Of a stretch of 34,129 bases of DNA, positions 7,536 through 15,683 are shown one piece after another. The DNA is taken from assembly GCF_008042275.1 (NCBI RefSeq), contig NZ_RDBK01000043.1:2433925-2468053 (forward strand), read 5' to 3'. Each line of letters begins with the position of its first letter. Positions within the stretch are counted from its first letter, which is position 1. A model generated the notes under the pieces. It saw nothing but the letters and a program-made list of their open reading frames with translations, made no database searches and was not told the origin of the DNA. The DNA comes from Streptomyces sp. OR43 (GTDB taxonomy: Bacteria; Actinomycetota; Actinomycetes; Streptomycetales; Streptomycetaceae). The position numbers and the translations under genes are program-made.

Positions 7536-7572
7536 TTGGGCCAGGGCTTCGCCGCCCGTGACAATGCTGTGC
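7536..7572 (+). promoter_or_regulatory. Candidate promoter for the ABC-F gene (leaderless)
   Basis: TTGGGC (7536-7541), 18 bp, then GACAAT (7560-7565) fits a weak housekeeping promoter. The -10 ends 7 nt before the ATG at 7573, so transcription would start at or next to the start codon. There is no Shine-Dalgarno sequence, which fits a leaderless mRNA. Confidence 0.5.
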
Positions 7573-9192
7573 ATGGGACATCTTGAAGCAGGCCATCTCG
7601 AGTACTACCTACCGGACGGGCGGGTACTGCTCGGCGATGCCTCGTTCCGTGTCGCGGACGGTGCCGTCGTCGCCCTCGTCGGGGCGAACGGCGCCGGGAA
7701 GACCACGCTGCTCCGGCTGCTCGCCGGGGAGCTCCAGCCGCACGGCGGCTCGGTTTCGGTGAGCGGCGGGCTCGGCGTGATGCAGCAGTTCGTGGGCTCG
7801 GTGCGCGACGAGCGCACGGTGCGGGACCTGCTGGTGTCCGTCGCCCAGCCCCGGATCCGTGAGGCCGCGCAGGCGGTCGACCGGGCCGAGGAACTGATCC
7901 TCACCACCGACGACGAGGCCGCGCAGATGACGTACGCGCAGGCGCTGAGCGACTGGGCGGAGGCGCGCGGGTACGAGTCCGAGACGGTCTGGGACATGTG
8001 CACCATGGCCGCCCTCGGCGTCCCGTACGAGAAGGCGCAGTGGCGCGAGGTGCGCACCCTGTCCGGCGGCGAGCAGAAGCGGCTGGTGCTGGAGGCGCTG
8101 CTGCGCGGGCCCGACGAGGTGCTGCTGCTCGACGAACCGGACAACTATCTGGACGTCCCCGGCAAGCGCTGGCTGGAGGAGAAGCTGAAGGAGACCCGTA
8201 AGACGGTCCTCTTCGTCTCCCACGACCGGGAGCTGCTCTCCCGTGCCGCCGAGAAGATCGTCAGCGTGGAGCCCAGCCCGGCCGGCAGCGACGTCTGGGT
8301 GCACGGCGGCGGCTTCGCCACGTACCACCAGGCCCGCAAGGAGCGCTTCGCGCGCTTCGAGGAACTGCTGCGCCGCTGGGAGGAGGAGCACGCCCGGCTG
8401 AAGGCGCTCGTGCTGCGGATGCGGCAGCAGGCGGCGAACAGCCCCGACATGGCGAACCGCTACCACGCGATGCAGACCCGCTTCAAGAAGTTCGAGGAGG
8501 CCGGCCCGCCGCCGGAGCCGCCGCGCGAGCAGGACATCAAGATGCGGCTGCGCGGCGGCCGGACCGGCGTGCGGGCGGTGACCTGCACGAACCTGGAGCT
8601 GACCGGCCTGATGAAGCCGTTCGACCTGGAGATCTACTACGGGGAGCGGGTCGCCGTCCTCGGCTCCAACGGGTCGGGCAAGTCGCACTTCCTGCGCCTG
8701 CTGGCGGGCGAGCCGGTGGCGCACACGGGGGAGTGGAAGCTCGGGGCGAGGGTGGTGCCCGGACACTTCGCGCAGACCCACGCCCATCCGGAACTGCTGG
8801 GCAAGACGCTCGTCGAGATCCTGTGGACGGAGCAGGCCAAGGACCGGGGCGGCGCCATGTCCGTACTGCGGCGCTACGAGCTGGAGCGGCAGGGGGACCA
8901 GCCGTTCGAGAAGCTGTCCGGCGGTCAGCAGGCCCGCTTCCAGATCCTGCTTCTGGAGCTGGCCGGCACGACGGCCCTGCTCCTGGACGAGCCGACCGAC
9001 AACCTGGACCTGGAGTCGGCGGAGGCCCTCCAGGACGGCCTGGAGGTGTACGACGGCACCGTCATGGCGGTCACGCACGACCGGTGGTTCGCGAAGTCCT
9101 TCGACCGCTATCTGGTGTTCGGTTCGGACGGGGTCGTACGGGAGACGACGGAGCCGGTGTGGGACGAACGGCGGGTGGAGCGGGCGCGGTGA
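7573..9192 (+). CDS. ABC-F family ATPase (translation factor / ribosome protection type)
   Basis: A 539-residue soluble protein with two ABC ATPase domains and no membrane segments. Domain 1 has Walker A GANGAGKTT (37-45), signature LSGGE (163-167) and Walker B VLLLDEPDNYLD. Domain 2 has Walker A GSNGSGKSH (364-372), signature LSGGQ (448-452) and Walker B ALLLDEPTDNLD. The domains are joined by a charged helical linker (about 253-325) typical of ABC-F proteins, which bind the ribosomal E site and act on translation or antibiotic resistance. The last residue of Walker A 2 is His where Thr/Ser is usual. The ATG at 7573 is chosen by alignment with the domain start; there is no ribosome site. It is divergent from the membrane protein gene. 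Substrate or resistance role is unknown. Confidence 0.9.
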   Translation: MGHLEAGHLEYYLPDGRVLLGDASFRVADGAVVALVGANGAGKTTLLRLLAGELQPHGGSVSVSGGLGVMQQFVGSVRDERTVRDLLVSVAQPRIREAAQAVDRAEELILTTDDEAAQMTYAQALSDWAEARGYESETVWDMCTMAALGVPYEKAQWREVRTLSGGEQKRLVLEALLRGPDEVLLLDEPDNYLDVPGKRWLEEKLKETRKTVLFVSHDRELLSRAAEKIVSVEPSPAGSDVWVHGGGFATYHQARKERFARFEELLRRWEEEHARLKALVLRMRQQAANSPDMANRYHAMQTRFKKFEEAGPPPEPPREQDIKMRLRGGRTGVRAVTCTNLELTGLMKPFDLEIYYGERVAVLGSNGSGKSHFLRLLAGEPVAHTGEWKLGARVVPGHFAQTHAHPELLGKTLVEILWTEQAKDRGGAMSVLRRYELERQGDQPFEKLSGGQQARFQILLLELAGTTALLLDEPTDNLDLESAEALQDGLEVYDGTVMAVTHDRWFAKSFDRYLVFGSDGVVRETTEPVWDERRVERAR

Positions 9193-9204
9193 CCTTGCCT
9201 CTTT

Positions 9205-9227
9205 CCGGGGCGGAACCCCCGCCCCGG
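9205..9227 (+). terminator. Terminator after the ABC-F gene
   Basis: CCGGGGCGG (9205-9213) and CCGCCCCGG (9219-9227) form a perfect 9-bp stem with a 5-nt loop, 12 nt after the stop codon. It has no T-tract, like many Streptomyces terminators. Confidence 0.7.
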
Positions 9228-9259
9228 GAGGGGTAAGCGCGCGCATCCGGGGACCCGTT

Positions 9260-9289
9260 TTGACCCGTCCGGGGCCGGGCGGGTACTGT
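9260..9289 (+). promoter_or_regulatory. Promoter of rplM-rpsI
   Basis: TTGACC (9260-9265), an 18-bp spacer and TACTGT (9284-9289) match a vegetative (HrdB-type) promoter well. The expected start is near 9296, giving a leader of about 175 nt before rplM. Confidence 0.65.
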
Positions 9290-9295
9290 CGGGGA

Positions 9296-9472
9296 TTGTT
9301 ATACGTATTGGCTTCGTCGTTCTCACGCGAAGGGCCTTACGTAGGTTCCCTGGAGCAGTTACCAGTGGTTCGCATACGGGCAGCGTCCCCGGCACTGTGA
9401 ACCCCAGCTGCATATCGCTTCAGAGGTGCCGTGTGTCTGGACCCCATCCACTGAAGAAGCGAAGGCTACGAA
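9296..9472 (+). other. Long 5' leader of rplM with a hairpin next to the ribosome site
   Basis: CTTCAG (9418-9423) can pair with CTGAAG (9451-9456), extended by CG (9416-9417) with CG (9460-9461) across a bulge. The 3' arm ends where the ribosome site GAAGG (9461-9465) begins. A second possible pairing is GGTTC with GAACC upstream. This arrangement could support autogenous control by L13 or S9, but it does not match a leader I know. Confidence 0.35.
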
Positions 9473-9916
9473 GTGCGTACGTACAGCCCCAAGCCCGGCG
9501 ATGTCACTCGCCAGTGGCACATCATTGACGCGGAGGACATCGTCCTCGGCCGTCTGGCCACCACGGCCGCGAACCTCCTCCGAGGCAAGCACAAGGCGAT
9601 CTACGCCCCCCACATGGACATGGGCGACTTCGTCATCATCATCAACGCCGACAAGGTTCACCTGTCGGGCAACAAGAAGACCCAGAAGATGGCGTACCGC
9701 CACTCCGGCTTCCCGGGCGGTCTTCGCTCCGTTCGTTACGACGAGCTCCTCGCGAAGAACCCCGAGAAGGCCGTCGAGAAGGCCATCAAGGGCATGATCC
9801 CCAAGAACACCCTGGGCCGTCAGATGATCTCGAAGCTGAAGGTCTACGCGGGCGACCAGCACCCGCACGCTGCGCAGCAGCCGGTCCCGTTCGAGATCAC
9901 CCAGGTCGCGCAGTAG
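9473..9916 (+). CDS. rplM: 50S ribosomal protein L13
   Basis: A 147-residue protein with L13 signatures: WHIIDAEDIVLGRLATTAAN near the start, GDFVIIINADKVHLSGNK, MAYRHSGFPGGLRS, and the C-terminal MIPKNTLGRQMISKLKVYAG block. L13 binds 23S rRNA early in 50S assembly. The GTG at 9473 has GAAGG (9461-9465) 7 nt upstream, and the MRTYSPKPGD start is typical for Streptomyces. It forms a two-gene operon with rpsI, 45 nt downstream, behind the promoter at 9260-9289. Confidence 0.98.
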   Translation: MRTYSPKPGDVTRQWHIIDAEDIVLGRLATTAANLLRGKHKAIYAPHMDMGDFVIIINADKVHLSGNKKTQKMAYRHSGFPGGLRSVRYDELLAKNPEKAVEKAIKGMIPKNTLGRQMISKLKVYAGDQHPHAAQQPVPFEITQVAQ

Positions 9917-9961
9917 TTCCGGCCACCCCCAAAAGACGTAAAGAAAGATCTGAGGAGAATC

Positions 9962-10489
9962 GTGGCCGAGACCACTGCAGAGACGCCCGTCGAGGGCACC
10001 GAGGGCGAAGAGACCTTCGCCGAGGTGACCACCTTCGAGTCCGAGGTCCCCGTCGAGGGTGAGTACACCTCGGAGTCGCTCGCGGGCCGCTTCGGCGACC
10101 CGCAGCCCGCGGCCGGCCTTGGCCGTCGCAAGAACGCCATCGCCCGCGTCCGGATCATCCCGGGCACCGGCAAGTGGAAGATCAACGGTCGCACCCTTGA
10201 GGACTACTTCCCCAACAAGGTGCACCAGCAGGAAGTCAACGAGCCCTTCAAGGTTCTCGAGCTCGACGGTCGCTACGACGTCGTGGCCCGCATCTCGGGT
10301 GGCGGTGTCTCCGGTCAGGCCGGTGCCCTGCGCCTCGGTGTGGCCCGCTCGCTGAACGAGGCGGACGTGGACAACAACCGCGCCACGCTGAAGAAGGCCG
10401 GCTTCCTCTCCCGCGACGACCGTGCGGTCGAGCGCAAGAAGGCCGGTCTCAAGAAGGCCCGTAAGGCCCCGCAGTACAGCAAGCGCTAA
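9962..10489 (+). CDS. rpsI: 30S ribosomal protein S9
   Basis: A 175-residue protein. The S9 domain (about 50-175) contains GLGRRKNAIARVRIIPGTG, GGGVSGQAGALRLGVARSL and the basic C-terminal tail ending QYSKR, whose last residues reach the P-site tRNA. About 45 N-terminal residues form an acidic, low-complexity extension (AETTAETPVEGTEGEETFAE), known from other actinobacterial S9 proteins. The GTG at 9962 has GAGGAG at 9952-9957. It is co-transcribed with rplM and followed by a strong terminator. Confidence 0.98.
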   Translation: MAETTAETPVEGTEGEETFAEVTTFESEVPVEGEYTSESLAGRFGDPQPAAGLGRRKNAIARVRIIPGTGKWKINGRTLEDYFPNKVHQQEVNEPFKVLELDGRYDVVARISGGGVSGQAGALRLGVARSLNEADVDNNRATLKKAGFLSRDDRAVERKKAGLKKARKAPQYSKR

Positions 10490-10516
10490 ACCGCCTGCTC
10501 AAACGCGTTACACGTT

Positions 10517-10559
10517 CGCCCCGGCGGCACTCTTCGTGCTGCCGGGGCGTTCGTTTATT
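10517..10559 (+). terminator. Terminator after rpsI
   Basis: CGCCCCGGCGGCAC (10517-10530) pairs with GTGCTGCCGGGGCG (10536-10549) with one internal mismatch, a 5-nt loop and a T-rich tail TTCGTTTATT (10550-10559). It is a typical intrinsic terminator of the rplM-rpsI operon. Its tail overlaps the TTGACA proposed for glmM. Confidence 0.85.
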
Positions 10560-10626
10560 GACACCCTCGGGCATATAACGGCATAAGGCGTTCATAGGCT
10601 TGATGTGCTTGTTGCTTACTTAGTCT
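10558..10626 (+). promoter_or_regulatory. Candidate promoters of glmM
   Basis: A perfect TTGACA (10558-10563) is followed after 18 bp by CATAAG (10582-10587). A second, weaker pair is TTGATG (10600-10605), 15 bp, then TAGTCT (10621-10626). The stretch is unusually A+T rich for this genome, which also points to a regulatory region. Confidence 0.5.
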
Positions 10627-10662
10627 GATTTTTGCGTTTCGGAGCACCTTCGGAGGACACCA

Positions 10663-12021
10663 GTGGGACGACTCTTCGGCACGGACGGCGTGCGCGGCGT
10701 CGCCAATGCGGACCTGACGGCCGAGCTCGCGCTCGGTCTCTCGGTCGCGGCGGCACACGTACTGGCCGAGGCAGGCACCTTCGAGGGCCATCGGCCGACG
10801 GCCGTGGTCGGCCGCGACCCGCGCGCCTCCGGAGAGTTCCTGGAGGCCGCCGTGGTGGCGGGTCTGGCCAGCGCGGGCGTCGACGTCCTGCGCGTCGGCG
10901 TGCTGCCGACCCCGGCCGTGGCCTACCTCACCGGCGCTCTGGGCGCGGACATCGGCGTGATGCTCTCCGCCAGCCACAACGCCATGCCGGACAACGGTGT
11001 CAAGTTCTTCGCCCGCGGCGGCCACAAGCTCGCCGACGAGCTGGAGGACCGCATCGAGACGGTCTACGAGCAGCACCGCACCGGCGAGCCGTGGGCCCGT
11101 CCCACCGGCGCCGGAGTCGGCCGCGTCAGCGACTACGCCGAGGGCTTCGACCGGTACGTCGCCCACCTCATCGGGGTGCTCCCCAACCGCCTCGACGGCC
11201 TCAAGGTCGTCCTGGACGAGGCGCACGGCGCCGCAGCCCACGTCTCGCCCGAGGCGTTCGCACGGGCCGGTGCCGAGGTCGTCACGATCGGCGCCGAGCC
11301 GGACGGCCTGAACATCAACGAGGGCTGCGGCTCGACCCACCTGTCGCTGCTCCGCGCCGCCGTCGTCGAGCACGGGGCCGACCTCGGCATCGCGCACGAC
11401 GGCGACGCCGACCGCTGCCTGGCCGTGGACGGTGCGGGCGAGGAGATCGACGGCGACCAGATCCTCGCCGTGCTGGCCCTCGCCATGCGCGAGGCCGGGC
11501 AGCTGCGCAAGGACACCGTGGTCGGCACCGTGATGTCGAACCTCGGCTTCAAGATCGCCATGGAGCGCGAGGGCATCCAGCTCGTCCAGACCGCCGTCGG
11601 CGACCGGTACGTCCTGGAGTCGATGAAGGCCGAGGGCTACGCCCTGGGCGGCGAGCAGTCCGGCCACGTCATCGTCCTGGACCACGCCACGACCGGCGAC
11701 GGCACGCTGACCGGCCTGATGCTGGCGGCCCGCGTCGCCGCCACCGGCCGCTCGCTCGCCGACCTCGCCGGGGTCATGGAGCGCCTGCCGCAGGTCCTCG
11801 TCAACGTCCCGGACGTCGACAAGTCCCGCGTGTCCACCTCCCCGGAGCTGGCCACGGCCGTCGCCGAGGCCGAACGCGAGCTGGGCGCCACCGGCCGCGT
11901 GCTGCTGCGCCAGTCGGGTACGGAACCGCTGGTACGGGTCATGGTCGAGGCGGCCGACATCGAGCAGGCACGCGCGGTGGCCGGCCGGCTGGCCGACGTC
12001 GTGAAGTCCGCGCTGGGCTGA
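10663..12021 (+). CDS. glmM: Phosphoglucosamine mutase GlmM
   Basis: A 452-residue enzyme that converts glucosamine-6-phosphate to glucosamine-1-phosphate, feeding UDP-GlcNAc for peptidoglycan. Seen in order: the N-terminal LFGTDGVRGVAN, the phosphoserine loop MLSASHNAMPDNGVKFF with Ser104 as the active-site serine, the metal loop DGDADR at 246-251, a GGEQSGH sugar-binding loop near 330, and the C-terminal phosphate-binding RQSGTEPLVRVM. The GTG at 10663 has GGAGG (10652-10656) 6 nt upstream. It is monocistronic between two terminators. GlmS, the preceding step, is encoded at 22452-24299. Confidence 0.97.
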   Translation: MGRLFGTDGVRGVANADLTAELALGLSVAAAHVLAEAGTFEGHRPTAVVGRDPRASGEFLEAAVVAGLASAGVDVLRVGVLPTPAVAYLTGALGADIGVMLSASHNAMPDNGVKFFARGGHKLADELEDRIETVYEQHRTGEPWARPTGAGVGRVSDYAEGFDRYVAHLIGVLPNRLDGLKVVLDEAHGAAAHVSPEAFARAGAEVVTIGAEPDGLNINEGCGSTHLSLLRAAVVEHGADLGIAHDGDADRCLAVDGAGEEIDGDQILAVLALAMREAGQLRKDTVVGTVMSNLGFKIAMEREGIQLVQTAVGDRYVLESMKAEGYALGGEQSGHVIVLDHATTGDGTLTGLMLAARVAATGRSLADLAGVMERLPQVLVNVPDVDKSRVSTSPELATAVAEAERELGATGRVLLRQSGTEPLVRVMVEAADIEQARAVAGRLADVVKSALG

Positions 12022-12037
12022 CCCGCGCCCGACTCCT

Positions 12038-12069
12038 GGAAGGGCCCGGCCTCACGGCCGGGCCCTTCC
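12038..12069. terminator. Bidirectional terminator between glmM and the DUF389 gene
   Basis: GGAAGGGCCCGGCC (12038-12051) and GGCCGGGCCCTTCC (12056-12069) form a perfect 14-bp stem with a TCAC loop. It lies between converging genes and can serve both strands. Confidence 0.8.
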
Positions 12070-12115
12070 GGCGTTCCGGCCCCCGCCCGTGGGCAGGTGC
12101 GCGCGCCCGTCCCTG

Positions 12116-13081
12116 TTACGCGTCAGCCGCCGCCGACGGCTTCGGGTGGGCCGCGTACCACCGCAGGGCCGCCATCCACAGTGCCTTCTGCGCCAGCAGT
12201 GTCAGGGTTCCCGCCAGCACGATCCCGCCGAGGTTCGCCAGCAGCTGCTGGATGGATCCCGTCATCTGGTTGTAGTCGCTGTAGCTGAACGCCACCGCCG
12301 CATTGGCGGCGGCCGGCACCGTCGTCACCGAGATCGCGACTCCGATGAGGGCGCCGGACTTCGCCGAGGTGAGCGAGAGCGTGCCGGCGATGCCCGCGAG
12401 AAGGGCCACCACGAAGGACATCCAGTCCGGCTGCCAGACGAACGCCGTGTTCGGCCGGGGTGCCTCGATCATCGCCTCGTTGAACAGCCCGAAGACGTCC
12501 ATCAGCCAGGCGAAGCCGGCCGTCAGCACCATGGCCGCGGCGAAACCGCCGACCAGCGCCCACAGGGACCGCCACACCAGGCGCGGGGCGCGCTGCACCA
12601 GCGCCGTGGAGATCCCCGCGAGCGGCCCGAACTCCGGGCCCACCGCCATCGCGCCCACGATCAGGATCGCGTTGTCGAGCATCACACCGCAGGCGGCGAG
12701 CATCGTCGCGACCGAGAGGAACGCCACATAGGTGATGGAGAACGTCGACTCCTCGTGGGTGATGTCCGTGAGCTCCTCCCACACCACCGCGTCCGCGCCC
12801 TCGCCCGGCGCCTCCTCCTCGGCCCGGTCGGCGCTGGCGGAGAGCGTCAGGTCCATCCTCTCGACCGTGATCGCCCCGTACTCGGCGACCCCGAGCTCCC
12901 GCAGCGCCCCGATCAGCTCGTCGCCCGCCTCGCGCGCCACGTCGCACAGCACCACGTCACCGACCGGGTCGCGCGCGACCCCCGGCAGCACCGCGAGGTG
13001 GGCGGTGCCGATGGTCTTCTCCAGCAGGTCCGTCACCTCGCCCGTCCGGTCGGCCGGGACGATCAGGCGTAGATGCAGCAC
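12116..13081 (-). CDS. DUF389-family membrane protein
   Basis: A 321-residue protein. A soluble N-terminal part (about 1-105, LHLRLIVPADRTGEVTDLLE) precedes a membrane region with five or six hydrophobic segments. The family motif is clear: DNAILIVGAMAVGPEFGPLAG after the first helix, followed by GTLSLTSAKSGALIGVAISV. DUF389 proteins are widespread membrane proteins of unknown function. The GTG at 13081 has a GGAAAGGG ribosome site about 7 nt upstream. It lies 18 nt downstream of coaA on the same strand, so the two may be co-transcribed. Substrate is unknown. Confidence 0.85.
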   Translation of the reverse strand: MLHLRLIVPADRTGEVTDLLEKTIGTAHLAVLPGVARDPVGDVVLCDVAREAGDELIGALRELGVAEYGAITVERMDLTLSASADRAEEEAPGEGADAVVWEELTDITHEESTFSITYVAFLSVATMLAACGVMLDNAILIVGAMAVGPEFGPLAGISTALVQRAPRLVWRSLWALVGGFAAAMVLTAGFAWLMDVFGLFNEAMIEAPRPNTAFVWQPDWMSFVVALLAGIAGTLSLTSAKSGALIGVAISVTTVPAAANAAVAFSYSDYNQMTGSIQQLLANLGGIVLAGTLTLLAQKALWMAALRWYAAHPKPSAAADA

Positions 13082-13099
13082 GGTGCACCCTTTCCGGGA

Positions 13100-14095
13100 T
13101 CAGAGCTTGCGCAGGGACAGCCGCTGGACCTTGTGGTCGGGGCCCTTGCGGAGCACCAGCGTGGCACGGCCGCGGGTCGGCGCCACGTTCTCCACCAGAT
13201 TGGGCTTGTTGATGGTCCGCCACATCGTCGCCGCGTACTCCATCGCCTCCGCCTCGGAGACCTGGGTGTACTTGCGGAAGTACGAGGACGGGTCCTGGAA
13301 CGCCGTGGCGCGCAGCTTGCGGAAGCGGTTGAGGTACCAGGTCTCGATGTCCTCGGGCCGCGCGTCCACGTACACGCTGAAGTCGAAGTAGTCCGCGAGC
13401 CCGACCCTGGTCCGGCCGTCCTTGCCGGGCAGGGCGGGCTGCAGCACGTTCAGCCCTTCGACGATGAGGATGTCCGGGCGCCGCACGGTGAGGCGCTCGC
13501 CCGGCACGATGTCGTAGATCAGGTGCGAGTAGACGGGGGCGGTCACCTCGTCCTTGCCCGCCTTGATGTCGGCGACGAAACGGGTCAGGGCGCGCCGGTC
13601 GTACGACTCCGGGAAGCCCTTGCGCGACATCAGGCCGCGCGCGTGGAGCTCCTTCATCGGCAGCAGGAACCCGTCCGTGGTGACCAGCTCGACCCGCGGG
13701 TGCTCCGGCCAGCGGGCCAGCAGCGCCTGGAGGATACGGGCGCTGGTGGACTTGCCCACCGCGACACTGCCCGCGACGCCTATGACGAACGGCGTGCCGC
13801 GCTGCGCCCCGTGCCCGTTGCCCGCGTCCCCGAGGAAGGTGTTCAGCGCGCCGCGCAGGCCGGACGTGGCCTGGACGTACAGATTGAGGAGGCGCGAGAG
13901 CGGCAGGTAGACGTCCCGCACCTCGTCGAGGTCGATGACGTCCCCGAGCCCGCGCAGCCGCTCCACCTCGTCGGCGGTCAGCGGCAGCGGCGTCTTGTCG
14001 CGCAGCGCGCTCCACTCCGCCCGGGAGAGGTCGACGTACGGCGTCGCGGCGGGCTCGGCGCGTCGGTTCGTGCTCCGTGTCGGCGAGGTGATCAC
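13100..14095 (-). CDS. coaA: Type I pantothenate kinase
   Basis: A 331-residue kinase catalysing the first and controlling step of coenzyme A synthesis, pantothenate to 4'-phosphopantothenate. P-loop GVAGSVAVGKST is at 106-117; further family blocks are VELVTTDGFLLP, GLMSRKGFPESYD, YSHLIYDIVPGE, ILIVEGLNVLQPA and DFSVYVDA. The conserved C-terminus is RGRATLVLRKGPDHKVQRLSLRKL split across two turns. The GTG at 14095 fits the usual Streptomyces N-terminus but has no Shine-Dalgarno. AACAAT (minus strand, 14102-14107) ends 6 nt upstream, so the mRNA may be leaderless. An 11-bp tandem repeat lies in the promoter region. Confidence 0.96.
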   Translation of the reverse strand: MITSPTRSTNRRAEPAATPYVDLSRAEWSALRDKTPLPLTADEVERLRGLGDVIDLDEVRDVYLPLSRLLNLYVQATSGLRGALNTFLGDAGNGHGAQRGTPFVIGVAGSVAVGKSTSARILQALLARWPEHPRVELVTTDGFLLPMKELHARGLMSRKGFPESYDRRALTRFVADIKAGKDEVTAPVYSHLIYDIVPGERLTVRRPDILIVEGLNVLQPALPGKDGRTRVGLADYFDFSVYVDARPEDIETWYLNRFRKLRATAFQDPSSYFRKYTQVSEAEAMEYAATMWRTINKPNLVENVAPTRGRATLVLRKGPDHKVQRLSLRKL

Positions 14096-14108
14096 GGGTT
14101 CATTGTTG

Positions 14109-14130
14109 CGGGAGTTCGACGGGAGTTCGA
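14109..14130. repeat. Tandem 11-bp repeat upstream of coaA
   Basis: CGGGAGTTCGA occurs twice without a gap (14109-14119 and 14120-14130), one helical turn apart, just upstream of the proposed coaA -10. It may be a protein-binding site; the second copy runs into the palindrome GTTCGAAC. Confidence 0.6.
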
Positions 14131-14189
14131 ACGGGGTGGGGGGTGGGCTCGGTCACGTGGCGGACGGAGCCCACCGGCCTTCGCACCGT

Positions 14190-15653
14190 CTACACGTGCT
14201 CCTCGGTGGCGTGCGAGTCGGTGAGGGTCAGGGCGCCGCCCGCCGTGACCAGGCCGACGACGACCGCCAGTACGGCGTAGGTGATCCGCTCGCCGTGGAA
14301 GAACGACGCCACCAGGCTGTCGCTCCAGGTGCCCGCGGGCAGGTGTGTGGTGACCAGTACGGCGATCAGCGTCCCGACCACGGCGGTGCCGATGCTGGTT
14401 CCGACCTCCTGGGCGGTGTCGTTGAGTGCCGTGCCGATGGAGGTGCGGTTCTCCGGCATCGCGCCGACGAGCGCGATGGCGCAGATCGTCATGACGGTGC
14501 GCAGGCCGACGGTCATCAGGACCATGCAGGCCGCGATGACGCCGTACCCGTGGTCGACGCCCCAGGACAGGCCGGCCAGCGAACCGGCCAGACAGGCCGC
14601 GCCGACCAGGCAGGCGATGCGGTGGCCGAACCGCTTCGCGAGCCACTCGGACAGCGGGGTCGCGACGATCATGGTCACGATGAGCGGCAGGTTCGCCAGG
14701 CCGGCCCGGACGGGGCTCCACCCGTAGGCGTACTGGAAGTGGAGGATCAGCCCGAACATCACGGCGGCCATCGCGATGGCCGTGCCGATCTGTGCGATAG
14801 CGGCGCCGCGGACGGTGCCGCCGGCGAAGAGGCGGAGGTCCAGCATGGGCGAGGGGCTGCGGCGCTCGTGCAGGACGAACGCGATGCCTGCGGCGAGGGC
14901 GCCGAGGAACGAGCCGAGCGTGGTCGCGGAGAGCCAGCCGTGCTCGACGCCGCTGGTCAGCGCGTAGCAGGCGAGACCGATGGTGGTGACGCTCAGCGCG
15001 GCGCCCGGCAGATCGAGCTTGTCGCGGGTCAGGTCCTGAGGGCGGTCGGCCGGAACACCGAGCCGGACGCCGATGGCCGCGATCAGGGCGATCGGGGCGT
15101 TGACGATCAGCAGCCACTGCCACGACACGTGGGCCAGGGCGGTGCCGCCCAGCAGCGGGCCGAGGATGAAGCCGGACATGCCGACGATGATCATCAGGGT
15201 CATCGCGCGCATCCGCAGCGCCTGGTCGTCGAACAGCCGGAAGACCAGCGAGTTGGTGATGGGGGCCATCGCCGCCGCGGCGATGCCGAGGCCGGCCCGC
15301 AGGGTGATGAGCTCGCCCGCGGAGCTGACGGCGACGACGCCCAGGCTCAGCAGGCCGAACACCGCCAGGCCGGCCAGCAGCACCCGTCGGCGTCCGAGCC
15401 GGTCGGCCATCGATCCTGCCGTCAGCAGCAGCCCGCCGAACGTCAGTGAGTACGCGCCGGTGACCCACTGCAGCGAGGTCGTGCTGCTGTCGAGGTCCCG
15501 GCCGATCGTGGGCAGGGCGATCGAGAGCAGCGTGTTGTCCACCATCTCGACGAAGAAGGCCAGGCAGAGCGCGGCCAGGGGAATCCATGCGGCGCGCAGG
15601 GACGGATAGGTACGCGATGCATCGGGCTCGGTGGAAGACGTGGTCGTGGTCAT
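14190..15653 (-). CDS. MFS drug exporter, DHA2 (14-helix) type
   Basis: A 487-residue integral membrane protein of the major facilitator superfamily, probably a proton-driven multidrug exporter of the EmrB/QacA group. N-terminal blocks are WIPLAALCLAFFVEMVDNTL, LQWVTGAYSLTFGGLLLTAG and motif A GSMADRLGRRRVLLAG; about 14 hydrophobic segments follow, and motif C-like GMSGFILGPLLGG is in helix 5. The ATG at 15653 has a strong GAGGAGG ribosome site 6 nt upstream. It is divergent from a TetR-family regulator across a region with four palindromic operators, so it is very likely the regulator's target. The substrate cannot be read from the sequence. Confidence 0.92.
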   Translation of the reverse strand: MTTTTSSTEPDASRTYPSLRAAWIPLAALCLAFFVEMVDNTLLSIALPTIGRDLDSSTTSLQWVTGAYSLTFGGLLLTAGSMADRLGRRRVLLAGLAVFGLLSLGVVAVSSAGELITLRAGLGIAAAAMAPITNSLVFRLFDDQALRMRAMTLMIIVGMSGFILGPLLGGTALAHVSWQWLLIVNAPIALIAAIGVRLGVPADRPQDLTRDKLDLPGAALSVTTIGLACYALTSGVEHGWLSATTLGSFLGALAAGIAFVLHERRSPSPMLDLRLFAGGTVRGAAIAQIGTAIAMAAVMFGLILHFQYAYGWSPVRAGLANLPLIVTMIVATPLSEWLAKRFGHRIACLVGAACLAGSLAGLSWGVDHGYGVIAACMVLMTVGLRTVMTICAIALVGAMPENRTSIGTALNDTAQEVGTSIGTAVVGTLIAVLVTTHLPAGTWSDSLVASFFHGERITYAVLAVVVGLVTAGGALTLTDSHATEEHV

Positions 15654-15683
15654 GGCGGGCCTCCTCTCGGGACGTTGCCGAAC

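Noticed and set aside
14109..14130. coaA upstream GTTCGA repeats as further TetR operators
   Set aside because: They do not show GAAC-N3-GTTC; only GTTCGA is shared with the array at 15684-15754.
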